A stretch of 64,000 nucleotides of DNA. Source: Halopseudomonas pachastrellae. GTDB lineage: Bacteria; Pseudomonadota; Gammaproteobacteria; Pseudomonadales; Pseudomonadaceae. Positions 45,928 through 55,335 of this stretch are shown here, in pieces. The DNA lies in NCBI RefSeq assembly GCF_900114765.1, contig NZ_FOUD01000017.1:51176-115175 (forward strand), given 5' to 3'. Below the pieces are notes generated by a model. The model saw only the letters and a program-made list of their open reading frames with translations. It had not been told where the DNA came from and made no database searches. The translations under genes were made by a program, and so were the position numbers. The number at the start of each line of letters is the position of its first letter. Position 1 is the first letter of the stretch.

Positions 45928-48163
45928 TGTAACCGGCCTGTCACCAGCAACGCCGACAATTGGTCGCCTGGCGGTAATCGGGCTCGGCCTGATCGGCGGC
46001 TCCTTTGCCAAGGGCATGCGCCAGAGCGGTCTGTGCCGCGAGGTGATCGGCTGTGATCTGGACCCGGTCTCACGCCGTCAGGCGGTACCGCTGGGCGTGG
46101 TCGACAAGGTCACGGCCAATCTGGTTGAGGCAGTGCAGGGCGCCGATCTGATCATGCTGGCCGTGCCGGTGCTGGGTATGCGCGCGGTACTGGCGCAATT
46201 GGCAGCGCTGGAGTTGGGCGATGCCGTGATTACCGATGTCGGCAGCACCAAGGGTGCGGTTGCGCTGGCGGTGGAAGAGGTGTTTGGCGCGGTGCCGGCC
46301 AACTTTGTGCCGGGCCATCCGATTGCCGGTTCGGAAAAAAGCGGCGTCGAGGCGGCTCGGGCGGATCTGTTCCGTCACCATAAGGTGATTCTCACGCCGC
46401 TTGAGCAGACGGCGGCGGAGGCGGTCGGCCTGGTGCAGCGTTGCTGGCAGGTGCTGGGGGCAGACGTAGAGAGCATGTCCCTGGCCGACCATGACGAAGT
46501 CCTGGCGGCTACCAGCCACTTGCCGCATCTGCTGGCGTTTTCGCTGGTTGATACCCTGGCCTCGCGTAACGAGAATCTGGAGATTTTCCGCTACGCAGCC
46601 GGTGGCTTCCGGGACTTTACCCGCATTGCCGCGAGTGATCCGGTGATGTGGCGCGATGTTTTTCTGGCCAATCGGGATGCGGTCTTGCGCAGCCTTGATG
46701 CCTTTACCCAGGACCTGGGTCGACTGCGTGAGGCGGTGGATACCCGCGACGCCAACACGCTGCTCGGTGTGTTTACCCGAGCCAAGTCGGCACGAGAGCA
46801 TTTCAGCACTATTCTGGCCCGCAGGGCCTACATGGAACCTATGCAAACTCAAGAATTCAACTTCATCGCCAGCCCCGGCGGCAAGGTCAACGGCAGTATC
46901 CGCGTGCCCGGTGACAAGTCCATTTCCCATCGCTCGATCATGCTTGGCTCTCTGGCCGAGGGCGTGACCGAGGTCGAAGGCTTCCTGGAAGGCGAAGACA
47001 GCTTGGCAACCCTGCAGGCATTCCGTGACATGGGTGTGGTGATTGAAGGCCCGCATCATGGTCGCGTGACTATCAATGGCGTTGGTCTGCACGGTTTGCA
47101 GGCGCCGCCCGGCTCGCTGTACCTGGGCAACTCCGGTACGTCCATGCGCCTGCTGTCGGGCCTGCTGGCCGGGCAGGACTTTGACACCGTACTGACCGGC
47201 GATGCGTCGCTGTCCAAGCGCCCGATGGGTCGCGTGGCCAAACCGCTGCGCGAAATGGGCGCGCAGATCGACACCGGCGAAGAGGGTCGTCCGCCGCTGC
47301 GCATCAAGGGCGGCAGCCGCATGATGGGCATGGATTATCAAATGCCGATGGCCAGCGCTCAGGTCAAATCCTGCATTCTGCTGGCGGGCCTGTACGCCTC
47401 CGGTACCACCTCGGTGACCGAGCCTGCGCCCACCCGCGACCACACCGAGCGCATGCTCAAGGGCTTCGGTTATCCGGTCAAGGTCGATGGCGCCACTGCC
47501 ACCATCGAATCCGGTCACACCCTGAAAGCCTGTCGCATTGACGTGCCGGCTGACATCTCGTCTGCCGCGTTCTTCATGGTCGCTGCCAGCATCTGCGAGG
47601 GCGCTGACCTGACGCTGGAGCACGTGGGTATCAACCCCACGCGCATCGGCATCATCAATATCCTGCGGGCCATGGGCGGCAACCTGGAACTGCTCAACGA
47701 GCGCGAAGTAGGCGGCGAGCCGGTGGCCGATATTCGCGTGCGTTACGCGCCGCTCAAAGGTATCGATATTCCGGTGGATCAGGTGCCGCTGGCGATCGAT
47801 GAGTTTCCGGTACTGTTCGTGGCTGCGGCCTGCGCTGAAGGCCGGACCATCCTGCGCGATGCTGAAGAGCTGCGTGTAAAAGAGTCCGACCGTATTCAGG
47901 TCATGGCTGATGGCCTGCAGGCGCTGGGCGTCAAGGCAGAGCCGACGCCTGACGGCATCATTATCGACGGCGGCGCCATTGGCGGCGGCAGCGTCGAAAG
48001 CCATGGTGACCACCGTATCGCCATGTCGTTCTCGGTCGCTGCGCTACGCGCAACCGGCGACATTCATATCAAGGACTGCGCCAACGTGGCGACATCATTC
48101 CCGGGCTTCATCGACCTTGCGCAATCGGTCGGTATGCAAGTCCGTCTGGAGGACAACGCGTGA
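45920..48163 (+). CDS. Fused prephenate dehydrogenase / 3-phosphoshikimate 1-carboxyvinyltransferase
   Basis: The 747-residue protein joins TyrA and AroA. TyrA (about 1-290) has [37 protein letters not shown] and [14 protein letters not shown]. AroA, the EPSP synthase (about 310-745), has [38 protein letters not shown], the [13 protein letters not shown] block and [15 protein letters not shown]. It thus does the EPSP step of the shikimate route and the tyrosine branch. The fusion is normal in Pseudomonas. The start is GTG 45920 within the hisC end. The AroA part has the glyphosate-sensitive-type LGNSGTSMR; this is only a motif remark. Confidence 0.96.
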   Translation: MADVTGLSPATPTIGRLAVIGLGLIGGSFAKGMRQSGLCREVIGCDLDPVSRRQAVPLGVVDKVTANLVEAVQGADLIMLAVPVLGMRAVLAQLAALELGDAVITDVGSTKGAVALAVEEVFGAVPANFVPGHPIAGSEKSGVEAARADLFRHHKVILTPLEQTAAEAVGLVQRCWQVLGADVESMSLADHDEVLAATSHLPHLLAFSLVDTLASRNENLEIFRYAAGGFRDFTRIAASDPVMWRDVFLANRDAVLRSLDAFTQDLGRLREAVDTRDANTLLGVFTRAKSAREHFSTILARRAYMEPMQTQEFNFIASPGGKVNGSIRVPGDKSISHRSIMLGSLAEGVTEVEGFLEGEDSLATLQAFRDMGVVIEGPHHGRVTINGVGLHGLQAPPGSLYLGNSGTSMRLLSGLLAGQDFDTVLTGDASLSKRPMGRVAKPLREMGAQIDTGEEGRPPLRIKGGSRMMGMDYQMPMASAQVKSCILLAGLYASGTTSVTEPAPTRDHTERMLKGFGYPVKVDGATATIESGHTLKACRIDVPADISSAAFFMVAASICEGADLTLEHVGINPTRIGIINILRAMGGNLELLNEREVGGEPVADIRVRYAPLKGIDIPVDQVPLAIDEFPVLFVAAACAEGRTILRDAEELRVKESDRIQVMADGLQALGVKAEPTPDGIIIDGGAIGGGSVESHGDHRIAMSFSVAALRATGDIHIKDCANVATSFPGFIDLAQSVGMQVRLEDNA

Positions 48164-48852
48164 TTGATCAACAGGCCCCCGTCATCACCATCGACGGCCC
48201 TGGTGGGTCGGGCAAGGGCACCATCGCCGGTCTGCTGGCCTCTCGTCTGGGCTGGAACCTGCTGGACTCCGGCGCCCTGTATCGACTGCTTGCCCTGTCG
48301 GCGCGCAATCATGGCGTGGATCTGACCAACGAAACCTCGCTGGAAACCCTCGCCGCGCATCTGGATGTGCAGTTTATTGCCGGTGAAGCCGGTGGCGAGC
48401 AGCAGATCATCCTTGAGGGTGAAGATGTGACCCGCGCCATCCGTACCGAAGACGTGGGCGCCGGCGCCTCTCAGGTCGCCGCGCTGCCAGCCGTGCGCGA
48501 TGCGCTGTTGCAGCGTCAGCGCGTGTTTCGCGAAGCGCCGGGTCTGGTCGCCGATGGTCGCGACATGGGGACCGTGGTGTTTGCCGACGCGCAGTTGAAG
48601 GTGTACCTGACCGCCAGCGCCGAGGAGCGTGCCTCTCGCCGTCACCGGCAGTTGCTCGGAAAGGGTGAAACTGCTAATCTGGCGAGTCTTCTCGATGAGA
48701 TTGTCGCGCGGGACGAGCGGGATATGAATCGCAGTGTTGCGCCGCTGAAGCCGGCGGATGATGCAATCCTGATCGATTCTACGCAGATGAGCATTGAGGA
48801 AGTACTTGAATCAGTCCAGACGATGGCGCGCGAGCGCAACCTGCTGGGCTGA
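48160..48852 (+). CDS. cmk: Cytidylate kinase
   Basis: The 230-residue kinase has the P-loop [34 protein letters not shown], the [24 protein letters not shown] block and [19 protein letters not shown]. It phosphorylates CMP and dCMP. The start GTG overlaps the tyrA-aroA stop (GTGA) with GGAGG eight bases before, so the two are coupled. It is followed by rpsA, the universal order. Confidence 0.97.
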   Translation: MIDQQAPVITIDGPGGSGKGTIAGLLASRLGWNLLDSGALYRLLALSARNHGVDLTNETSLETLAAHLDVQFIAGEAGGEQQIILEGEDVTRAIRTEDVGAGASQVAALPAVRDALLQRQRVFREAPGLVADGRDMGTVVFADAQLKVYLTASAEERASRRHRQLLGKGETANLASLLDEIVARDERDMNRSVAPLKPADDAILIDSTQMSIEEVLESVQTMARERNLLG

Positions 48853-49006
48853 TCAGGCTGTCTGTTCCGGGTAACCAGCACCACCGGAAAGGGCATTTAT
48901 ACCATCAACCCACGCAAGCTGGTGGCGTGGCGGGACAGTAGCTGCACAGCGCGCTTTAAAACGGCTCTGCGGTAGCTGCCCTAAATACTTACTTACAGGA
49001 TTCCAA

Positions 49007-50689
49007 ATGAGCGAAAGCTTTGCCGAACTTTTTGAAGAAAGCCTAAAAACCCTTGATATGGAGCCGGGCTCCATCATCACTGGTATCGTTGTGGACATAG
49101 ACTCCGACTGGGTCACCGTTCACGCCGGTCTGAAATCAGAGGGTGTCATCCCGCGCGATCAGTTCCTGGACGAGCAGGGCGAACTGACCATCGAAGTGGG
49201 TGATGAGGTTCACGTTGCACTGGACGCCGTTGAAGACGGTTTCGGTGAAACTAAACTGTCCCGCGAAAAGGCCAAGCGCGCCGAATCGTGGAAAGTCCTC
49301 GAAGCTGCTTTCGCTGCAGAAGAAGTCGTCAAGGGCGTTATCAACGGCAAGGTCAAAGGTGGCTTTACCGTCGACGTCAACACCATCCGTGCGTTCCTGC
49401 CGGGCTCGCTGGTTGACGTACGTCCCGTACGTGACACCACCCACCTGGAAAACAAGGAACTGGAATTCAAGGTCATCAAACTGGACCAGAAGCGCAACAA
49501 CGTTGTCGTTTCCCGTCGTGCAGTTCTGGAAGCCGAGAACTCCGCCGAGCGCGAAGCCCTGCTGGAAACTCTGCAGGAAGGTCAAGTCGTCAAGGGTATC
49601 GTCAAGAACCTCACCGATTACGGTGCGTTCGTCGACCTGGGCGGCGTAGATGGCCTGCTGCACATCACCGACATGGCTTGGAAGCGTATCAAGCATCCGT
49701 CTGAGATCGTCAACGTTGGTGACGAGATCGACGTTAAGGTCCTGAAGTTTGACCGTGAGCGTAACCGCGTTTCCCTGGGTCTGAAGCAACTGGGCGAAGA
49801 TCCGTGGGTTGCTATCACCGGTCGCTATCCGGAAGGCACTCGCGTCACTGCCAAGGTCACTAACCTGACCGACTACGGCTGCTTCGCTGAGCTGGAAGAA
49901 GGCGTTGAAGGTCTGGTTCACGTATCCGAAATGGATTGGACCAACAAGAACATCCATCCGTCCAAGGTTGTCAACGTTGGCGACGAAGTGGAAGTTATGG
50001 TTCTGGACATCGACGAAGACCGTCGTCGCATCTCCCTGGGCATCAAGCAGTGCAAGATGAACCCGTGGGAAGAGTTCTCCAGCAAGTTCAACAAGGGCGA
50101 CAAGATCTCCGGTTCCATCAAGTCCATCACCGACTTCGGTATCTTTATCGGTCTGGACGGCGGCATCGACGGTCTGGTTCACCTGTCGGACATCTCCTGG
50201 AACGAAGCCGGTGAAGAAGCAGTACGTCGCTTCAAGAAAGGCGACGAGATCGAAACCGTTATCCTGTCTGTTGACCCTGAGCGCGAGCGCATCTCCCTGG
50301 GCGTCAAGCAGCTGGAAGACGATCCGTTCTCCAACTTCGTTTCTCTGAACGAGAAAGGCAGCATCATCACCGGTTCCGTCAAGGAAGTTGACGCCAAAGG
50401 CGCCATCATCACTCTGGCAGACGACATCGAAGGCACTCTGAAAGCCTCCGAAATCAGCCGTGATCGCGTTGAAGATGCTCGCAACGTCCTGAACGTTGGC
50501 GATGAAGTCGAAGCCAAGATCATTGGTGTCGACCGTAAGAGCCGCGTTATCAGCCTGTCCATCAAGGCGAAAGACGTTGAAGACGAGAAAGAAGCCATGC
50601 AAGATCTGCGTAAGCAGGAAATGCTGGCCGCTGGTCCGACCACCATTGGTGATCTGATCAAGCAGCAGATGGAAGGCAAAGGCAACTAA
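49007..50689 (+). CDS. rpsA: 30S ribosomal protein S1
   Basis: The 560-residue protein consists of six S1 RNA-binding repeats of about 75-85 residues, for example [55 protein letters not shown] and [33 protein letters not shown]1 binds mRNA leaders on the 30S subunit. The codon pattern (strong use of GGT, GTT, CGT, AAC) differs from neighbours, as expected for a very highly expressed gene. The 154-base leader probably contains the promoter and an autoregulatory site; no clear Shine-Dalgarno sequence precedes the ATG, which is typical of rpsA. Confidence 0.98.
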   Translation: MSESFAELFEESLKTLDMEPGSIITGIVVDIDSDWVTVHAGLKSEGVIPRDQFLDEQGELTIEVGDEVHVALDAVEDGFGETKLSREKAKRAESWKVLEAAFAAEEVVKGVINGKVKGGFTVDVNTIRAFLPGSLVDVRPVRDTTHLENKELEFKVIKLDQKRNNVVVSRRAVLEAENSAEREALLETLQEGQVVKGIVKNLTDYGAFVDLGGVDGLLHITDMAWKRIKHPSEIVNVGDEIDVKVLKFDRERNRVSLGLKQLGEDPWVAITGRYPEGTRVTAKVTNLTDYGCFAELEEGVEGLVHVSEMDWTNKNIHPSKVVNVGDEVEVMVLDIDEDRRRISLGIKQCKMNPWEEFSSKFNKGDKISGSIKSITDFGIFIGLDGGIDGLVHLSDISWNEAGEEAVRRFKKGDEIETVILSVDPERERISLGVKQLEDDPFSNFVSLNEKGSIITGSVKEVDAKGAIITLADDIEGTLKASEISRDRVEDARNVLNVGDEVEAKIIGVDRKSRVISLSIKAKDVEDEKEAMQDLRKQEMLAAGPTTIGDLIKQQMEGKGN

Positions 50690-50703
50690 GCCTATCCAGC
50701 TGT

Positions 50704-50733
50704 AAAAAGGGCGACTTCGGTCGCCCTTTTTTG
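50704..50733 (+). terminator. Intrinsic terminator after rpsA
   Basis: AAAAGGGCGAC (50705-50715), UUCG-type loop TTCG and GTCGCCCTTTTTT form a stable hairpin with a T-run, 15 bases after the rpsA stop. The A-run on the other side would also let it work on the minus strand. Confidence 0.92.
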
Positions 50734-50751
50734 TGCCCGCCCGTTAGGGCA

Positions 50752-50780
50752 GCCACAAGCCACAAGCCACAAGCCACAAG
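50752..50780 (+). repeat. Tandem repeat of GCCACAA, four copies
   Basis: Four perfect copies of the heptamer GCCACAA occupy 50752-50779, followed by GC. CTGGCTTG a few bases later can pair with part of it. The unit belongs to the same CAAGC-rich type of intergenic repeat as that before hisC. Confidence 0.85.
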
Positions 50781-50994
50781 CAAAACCCTGGCTTGCCAGT
50801 TGTGTGGGTTCTCTGAGGGTGATGAATACGTGGCAAGGTGCATATAAAAGACTTGACGGCCCAGCAGGGCAACGCATCCAGCTTCCAGCGCGCGAGCATG
50901 CTCGCGCTTAACAGGCTGTTCAAACCTAGTCAAGCATGGTAAAACCGTATAAAACGACAAACGAGTCTACTCGCTTGATAAGAAAGGGAAAACC

Positions 50995-51288
50995 ATGACC
51001 AAGTCGGAGTTGATCGAGCGCATTGTCGAACAACAGGGGCAGTTGTCGGCGAAGGACGTTGAGCTTGCGATCAAGACCATGCTGGAACATATGTCCCAGG
51101 CATTGGCTACCGGGGAGCGAATCGAGATTCGTGGATTCGGCAGTTTCTCTCTGCATTACCGCGCGCCGCGGGTAGGGCGTAACCCCAAGACCGGTGATGC
51201 GGTAGAGCTGGAGGGCAAGTACGTACCGCACTTCAAACCTGGCAAGGAGTTGCGTGATCGGGTTAACGAGTCGCTCGAAAACGCCTGA
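50995..51288 (+). CDS. ihfB: Integration host factor subunit beta
   Basis: The 97-residue HU-family protein starts [23 protein letters not shown] and has the DNA-binding arm [26 protein letters not shown] with the conserved minor-groove intercalating Pro region (RNPKTG), then the IHF-beta tail [16 protein letters not shown]. With IhfA it bends DNA at specific sites. Its place between rpsA and lapA is standard. AAAGGGAAAACC precedes the ATG. Confidence 0.97.
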   Translation: MTKSELIERIVEQQGQLSAKDVELAIKTMLEHMSQALATGERIEIRGFGSFSLHYRAPRVGRNPKTGDAVELEGKYVPHFKPGKELRDRVNESLENA

Positions 51289-51357
51289 TCAAATGCCGCA
51301 GCCCGGCCTTGCTGGGTTATACTTCGCACACACTCAATGGATGCGGAGTTGTATCAC

Positions 51358-51657
51358 ATGCTGTGGTTGAAGCGCGTGTTGCTGATCCTAGTTTTGCTGC
51401 TGGTAGCCTTGGCGACCATGGATTTCATGCTGGAAAACCAGCAAGCCACCTCCCTGCAATTTCTCGAAATGCAGTCTCCTGCATTGCCTCTCTCCATCTA
51501 CGTTGTACTTGCCTTTATTCTTGGTAGTGCGCTGGGCGTTTTTGTCGGCTGGCTGATTACTACCCGTCTGCGACTGAAACTCATGGTGCAAAGCAACGAG
51601 CTCAATCGCTACCGTAAGGAAATCGACAAACTGCGCACCCAAGCTGTCAAAGGCTGA
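51358..51657 (+). CDS. lapA: LapA family inner-membrane protein (lipopolysaccharide assembly protein A domain)
   Basis: The 99-residue protein has two membrane helices (about 4-23 and 45-67) and a C-terminal cytoplasmic coiled coil (RLKLMVQSNELNRYRKEIDKL). The MDFMLENQQATSLQFL segment and VVLAFILGSALGVFVGWL are typical of LapA/DUF1049. In E. coli LapA works with LapB in LPS control. GGAG lies nine bases before the ATG at 51358; an in-frame ATG at 51337 is possible. LapB follows after five bases. Confidence 0.9.
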   Translation: MLWLKRVLLILVLLLVALATMDFMLENQQATSLQFLEMQSPALPLSIYVVLAFILGSALGVFVGWLITTRLRLKLMVQSNELNRYRKEIDKLRTQAVKG

Positions 51658-51662
51658 TAGTC

Positions 51663-52826
51663 ATGCAGGAACTGATGTTCCTTGGGCTGTTTGTGCTGGC
51701 TCTGGCGATAGGCTGGTTTCTGGGGCGCCGTGAGGCAATCAAGGTCGGTTTTATGCTGCAGCCGCACGGCAGTGCCGTCGACAAGCAGTATTTTATTGGC
51801 CTCAACTATCTGCTGAACGAGCAGCCTGACGAGGCCATCGAAACCTTTATTCGCGCGCTTGAGGTTAACCCGGAGACGGTCGAGACCCACATCGCTATCG
51901 GTAAGCTGTTTTGCCAGCGAGGGGATGTCGAGCGGGCCATCAAGGTACACCAGAATCTGCTGGCTCGTCCCAGTCTGACCCGCGAGCAGGCCGATCGCGT
52001 GCAACTGGAGCTGGCCCGTGATTACCTCGCGGTAGGTATGCACCAGCGTGCCGAGCGCCTACTGGAGGAGTTGGCCGGGTCTGGATCGAGTTTGCGCGCC
52101 GAAGCGCTTGTCGATCTGGTTGCTGTTTACGAGCATCAGCATGAATGGGGCGAGGCTATCGCCATTGGTGAGCGCTTGCTGCGCGAGCGCCCTGAGTTTT
52201 CGGCCACCCTGGCGCAGTATCATTGCGAGCTTGCTGCCCAGTCTCTGCAGCGGCGCGAGGCCGCCGACGCGCAAAGACACCTGGGCGCCGCGCTGAAGGT
52301 CGAGCCGCTGTGTGTCAGAGCCTTGATCATGCTGGCTGAGCTGCACGTGCAGGCGGTCGAGTACAAAGCTGCTGCGGACTTGTTGCAGCGTCTTGCTCAG
52401 CAAGCCCCTGACTTTGTGCCGGAAGTGCTGGCGTTGGCGGAGCGCTGTGCGGATAATGGCGCGCTCGACTTGGCGGACTATCTGGACCAGGCGCTGGAGC
52501 GCTCCAGCAAGCCGGTAGTTGCCATTGTCTTGGCGCGCGCGCGGCTGGTTCAGCGTACAGAAGGGGCCGCCAGTGCCGAGCGCTTTTTGCTACAGCGTCT
52601 GCAGCAGCAGCCCTCGCTGTCAGGCGTGCAGGAATTACTGCGCTTGCGCGGACCGGCGGGGCATGCTGCCGACCCGGTGCCTGGATTGCTGGAAGCCCTT
52701 AGTCGCACGCGTCCACGCTATCGCTGTTACAGCTGCGGTTTTGCAGGTAACAAGCTCTACTGGCAGTGCCCGAGCTGCCAAAGCTGGAGCACGGTAAAAC
52801 CGCTGAAGGGCCATGAGCTGGTCTGA
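51663..52826 (+). CDS. lapB: Lipopolysaccharide assembly protein LapB
   Basis: The 387-residue protein has one N-terminal membrane helix (about 1-19), a row of TPR repeats (about 35-330; YFIGLNYLLNEQPDEAIETFIRAL is the first) and a C-terminal rubredoxin-type metal site with four cysteines (YRCYSCGFAGNKLYWQCPSCQSW). LapB (YciM) links LpxC to the FtsH protease and so limits LPS synthesis. It is directly behind lapA and before pyrF, as in E. coli. Confidence 0.95.
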   Translation: MQELMFLGLFVLALAIGWFLGRREAIKVGFMLQPHGSAVDKQYFIGLNYLLNEQPDEAIETFIRALEVNPETVETHIAIGKLFCQRGDVERAIKVHQNLLARPSLTREQADRVQLELARDYLAVGMHQRAERLLEELAGSGSSLRAEALVDLVAVYEHQHEWGEAIAIGERLLRERPEFSATLAQYHCELAAQSLQRREAADAQRHLGAALKVEPLCVRALIMLAELHVQAVEYKAAADLLQRLAQQAPDFVPEVLALAERCADNGALDLADYLDQALERSSKPVVAIVLARARLVQRTEGAASAERFLLQRLQQQPSLSGVQELLRLRGPAGHAADPVPGLLEALSRTRPRYRCYSCGFAGNKLYWQCPSCQSWSTVKPLKGHELV

Positions 52827-52863
52827 CATCGCCTAATCCAATCTTGAACAGGATATACGTTAT

Positions 52864-53562
52864 ATGCCAAACATCAGCCCGATTATCGTCGCCCTGGACT
52901 TCCCTGAGTCGGGTGCGGCTCTGCAGTTGGCGGATGTGCTGGACCCACAGAAGTGCCGAGTCAAGGTTGGCAAGGAGCTGTTCACCAGCGCAGGCCCGGC
53001 GGTGGTCGAAGCCTTGCAGGCCAAGGGCTTTGAAGTATTCCTGGATCTCAAGTTTCACGATATCCCCAACACTACCGCCAGCGCCGTGCGCGCCGCCGCT
53101 GAACTGGGCGTGTGGATGGTGAATGTGCACGCTGGCGGTGGTCGTCGCATGATGGAAGCCTGTCGCGAGATTCTGGAGCGTCGCCCCGGCGGTCGCCCGT
53201 TGCTGACCGCGGTGACTATCCTGACCAGCCTGGAGCAGGAGGACCTGCAAGAAGTGGGCATCGATATCGAGCCGATGGTGCAGGTACAGCGCCTGGCGCG
53301 TCTGACACAGGACTGTGGGCTGGATGGCGTGGTCTGCTCGGCGCGTGAAGCCAAGGCGCTGCGCGGTGCTCTGGGCGACGACTTTCTGCTGGTGACGCCT
53401 GGCATTCGTCCGGCTGACAGCTCGGCAGACGACCAGAAGCGCATTGTTACCCCGGCTCAAGCGCTGGAAAACGGCAGCAGTCATCTGGTGATCGGGCGCC
53501 CGATTACCCGTGCGCATGACCCGGCGCAGGCGTTGGACGAGATCATCGCCAGTCTGGGATAG
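52864..53562 (+). CDS. pyrF: Orotidine 5'-phosphate decarboxylase
   Basis: The 232-residue protein has the OMP decarboxylase motifs [15 protein letters not shown], the catalytic Lys-Asp pair block [21 protein letters not shown] (Asp/Lys/Asp tetrad), [10 protein letters not shown] and the phosphate-binding [12 protein letters not shown]. It does the last step of UMP synthesis. It follows lapB by 37 bases and ends in a strong terminator. Confidence 0.97.
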   Translation: MPNISPIIVALDFPESGAALQLADVLDPQKCRVKVGKELFTSAGPAVVEALQAKGFEVFLDLKFHDIPNTTASAVRAAAELGVWMVNVHAGGGRRMMEACREILERRPGGRPLLTAVTILTSLEQEDLQEVGIDIEPMVQVQRLARLTQDCGLDGVVCSAREAKALRGALGDDFLLVTPGIRPADSSADDQKRIVTPAQALENGSSHLVIGRPITRAHDPAQALDEIIASLG

Positions 53563-53565
53563 CAT

Positions 53566-53602
53566 CCATAAAAAACGCCGCAAAAAGCGGCGTTTTTTAT
53601 GG
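53566..53602. terminator. Bidirectional intrinsic terminator between pyrF and bfr
   Basis: ATAAAAAACGCCGC, loop AAAAA, GCGGCGTTTTTTAT form a perfect hairpin with a T-run on each strand. It lies between converging pyrF and bacterioferritin genes and can end both. Confidence 0.93.
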
Positions 53603-53616
53603 GCTCAAGCAGCGGA

Positions 53617-54084
53617 TCACTCGATCTGCGACTGCTGGTAGTTTTCAGCGCCCACTGCGTCATACAGGCTGAGTTGGGTCTCCAGCCAGTCGACGTGCTC
53701 TTCTTCCGCTTCGAGGATGTCCTCGCAGACTTCGCGGCTGCCGTAGTCACCCACGCTCTCGCAGAAGGCGATGGCCTCTTTCAGGTCGGGCAGCGCCTGC
53801 ATTTGCAGCTTCAGATCGCACTCCAGAATTTCACGGGTATTTTCGCCAATCTTCAGGCGTCCCAGGTCTTGGAGGTTGGGCAGGCCTTCGAGAAAGAGAA
53901 TCCGCTTGATCAGGCGATCGGCGTGCTTCATTGCTGCGATGGATTCCTTGTACTCGCTCTTGCCGAGCTTTTCGAGGCCCCAGTCTTCAAGCATGCGTGC
54001 GTGCAGGAAGTACTGATTGATGGCAATCAGTTCCAGGCCGAGAACGTTGTTGAGATGTTGGATGACTTGCTTGTCGCCTTTCAT
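53617..54084 (-). CDS. bfr: Bacterioferritin, haem-binding subunit with incomplete ferroxidase site
   Basis: The 155-residue protein starts MKGDKQVIQHLNNVLGLELIAINQYFLHAR and keeps the haem ligand Met52 (AAMKHADR). Against E. coli Bfr the ferroxidase ligands Glu18, His54, Glu127 and His130 are present, but Glu51 is Ala and Glu94 is Gln. So the di-iron site looks non-functional, as in the haem-type subunits of hetero-polymeric bacterioferritins. It probably co-assembles with another subunit encoded elsewhere. The next gene upstream on the strand is bfd, which reduces Bfr haem to release iron. No clear ribosome site beyond GAGGGGGC is seen. Confidence 0.93.
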   Translation of the reverse strand: MKGDKQVIQHLNNVLGLELIAINQYFLHARMLEDWGLEKLGKSEYKESIAAMKHADRLIKRILFLEGLPNLQDLGRLKIGENTREILECDLKLQMQALPDLKEAIAFCESVGDYGSREVCEDILEAEEEHVDWLETQLSLYDAVGAENYQQSQIE

Positions 54085-54206
54085 AGCGATGCCCCCTCAG
54101 GACTGTTCAGTCGCCAAGTGTGGGCTTGCAGGGGGAGGTTGTCAAATCTAAGTGTTTGAAAAGAAAGGAGTTAAAAATGATTCTTAAGCGGTAATGAGAG
54201 CCGCAA

Positions 54207-54419
54207 TCAGGCCGCTACGTATTGCGCCGTCAGCATGCCGGTGGCGGCAGGGCTGGCAGTCAGCGATTCACTCAGCAGCGATTTGCAGTCACGGGCGCAT
54301 TTGCCACATTGCGTACCCACTTCCAGATCGTTGCGCAGGTCGCGCATGGAGCAGGCACCACCAGCGATGGCATCCTTGATCTGGTTATCGGTTACACCTT
54401 TGCAGAGACAAACGTACAT
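54207..54419 (-). CDS. bfd: Bacterioferritin-associated ferredoxin
   Basis: The 70-residue protein begins MYVCLCKGVTDNQIKDAI and has four [2Fe-2S] ligands, Cys4, Cys6, Cys38 and Cys41 (CLC; QCGKC), in a BFD-like helix-turn-helix fold. It passes electrons to bacterioferritin so stored iron can leave under iron limitation. CAGGAG lies before the ATG. A Fur-box-like sequence lies about 45 bases upstream, which fits induction in iron starvation. The bfr gene lies 122 bases downstream on the same strand, leaving room for its own promoter. Confidence 0.95.
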   Translation of the reverse strand: MYVCLCKGVTDNQIKDAIAGGACSMRDLRNDLEVGTQCGKCARDCKSLLSESLTASPAATGMLTAQYVAA

Positions 54420-54460
54420 GCAGATTCTCCTGAACAGCCTGAGCTGACAATGAGTGCATG

Positions 54461-54485
54461 CTAATTCGAATGAGAATGATTGTCA
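54461..54485 (-). promoter_or_regulatory. Fur-box-like sequence upstream of bfd
   Basis: On the minus strand TGACAATCATTCTCATTCGA closely matches the Fur consensus built from hexamers of the type NATWAT/CATTCTCATT. It covers the expected promoter of bfd, 42-66 bases before its ATG. Repression by Fe-Fur is inferred. Confidence 0.7.
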
Positions 54486-54555
54486 AAGAAAATAGCGTCG
54501 ATTTATCAGACTGATTGACGCCGTCTGTCGGCTTGCGCGAGTACGCCGAGCGCAA

Positions 54556-54588
54556 ACAAAAAAGCCAGCGGGTTGAAGCCCGCTGGCG
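54556..54588 (-). terminator. Intrinsic terminator after the CigR-like gene
   Basis: On the minus strand GCCAGCGGG and CCCGCTGGC (54564-54587) form a 9-bp hairpin with loop CTTCAA, followed by TTTTTTGTTTG. It lies just beyond the stop of the CigR-like gene at 54599. Confidence 0.88.
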
Positions 54589-54598
54589 CTTCTGTGTA

Positions 54599-55078
54599 TC
54601 AATAAATCACGTCATAAATGATGGATTCGATAATGCCAGTGGTGATCTCGGCGAGCACGACGTCGCCATCGATCTGACGCCATTCATAGCCGTCGTAGTG
54701 GGGCAGGCGGTTAACCAGGCGCGGGTCAAGCTGCTTGGCAATGCCCGGCGGTAGTGGCTTGCCGCGTGCCAGATTCTTGCGAATGCCCGGTGGCAGGCTG
54801 TCGCCGCGTTGCACCAAGTCACGATTGTCGCGAAAGATGCTGCGTATCAGGTCTTCCTGAAGGCGATCGTACGGACGGTCGTAGCGATCACGATCACGCT
54901 CGTCATATCGGTTTGCAGCTTGGCCTCGGTCATTGCCTTGCTGTGCATGATGGCTATTGCCGTTGCCGTTGCCGTTGCCGTTGCCATTCCCACGGTCGTC
55001 TTGCTTGGCGTGAGCCGGTGCGGCTAGGGCTGCGGCCAGCAGGCCGGCAATCAGGAGGGTGCTTGAATATGTACGCAT
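54599..55078 (-). CDS. CigR/RcnB-like exported protein
   Basis: The 159-residue protein has a signal peptide (about 1-24, ending AHA), a Gly-Asn repeat (RGNGNGNGNGNGN), a charged Arg/Asp/Tyr segment, and the paired motifs SLPPGIRKNLARGKPLPPGIAKQL found in CigR-type anti-virulence proteins, then a C-terminal beta region (GYEWRQIDGDVVLAE) that also occurs in RcnB-type proteins. In Salmonella CigR holds back the regulator MgtC; a like role here is only family inference. The repeat is encoded by GGCAAC hexamers and could vary in number. Confidence 0.82.
   Translation of the reverse strand: MRTYSSTLLIAGLLAAALAAPAHAKQDDRGNGNGNGNGNGNSHHAQQGNDRGQAANRYDERDRDRYDRPYDRLQEDLIRSIFRDNRDLVQRGDSLPPGIRKNLARGKPLPPGIAKQLDPRLVNRLPHYDGYEWRQIDGDVVLAEITTGIIESIIYDVIY
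54957..54992 (-). repeat. GGCAAC hexanucleotide repeat in the CigR-like gene
   Basis: On the minus strand five tandem GGCAAC/GGTAAT-type hexamers encode (Gly-Asn)n. The unit preserves frame, so copy change would alter linker length only. Confidence 0.75.
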
Positions 55079-55335
55079 GGTCTGGCCTCTGCAAATGTGT
55101 CTGTTGCGCTTTGACTACAGGAAGCGCTAATTAATTCCATAAGCGCTCTGGCGTTCTGGCTGGGCCGCACCCGGCTGGGCCGCACTCTGCGCCATGATTT
55201 CTCGACAGGTCCCAACATGCCTTCGAAACCACGCCTTGATTGTAGTATTCGCCGGAAGCGGCCCAGCTTGAGCATTCGCAGAGAGTGTGTGGAGTTAATC
55301 AGTGCTTCCTGAAGCGCTTTGCCGAAGGTTCCCTG

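Larger units (their letters stand above)
50690..50994. other. rpsA-ihfB intergenic region (305 bases)
   Basis: No gene is supported here. It contains the rpsA terminator (50704-50733), a tandem GCCACAA repeat (50752-50780) and an AT-richer part before ihfB (GGTAAAACCGTATAAAACG near 50939) where the ihfB promoter is likely. A minus-strand reading frame over this gap has poor codon use and overlaps the terminator. Confidence 0.6.

Noticed and set aside
46070-48013. Minus-strand frame of about 650 codons opposite tyrA-aroA
   Set aside because: Composition is antisense-like (rich in His, Arg, Gln) and the plus frame is a certain enzyme.
45920-48163. tyrA-aroA as an assembly-made fusion
   Set aside because: The fusion is in frame, with a linker, and is the normal arrangement in Pseudomonas.
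50658-50960. Minus-strand frame between rpsA and ihfB
   Set aside because: Overlaps the rpsA end, its terminator and a tandem repeat; codon use is poor.
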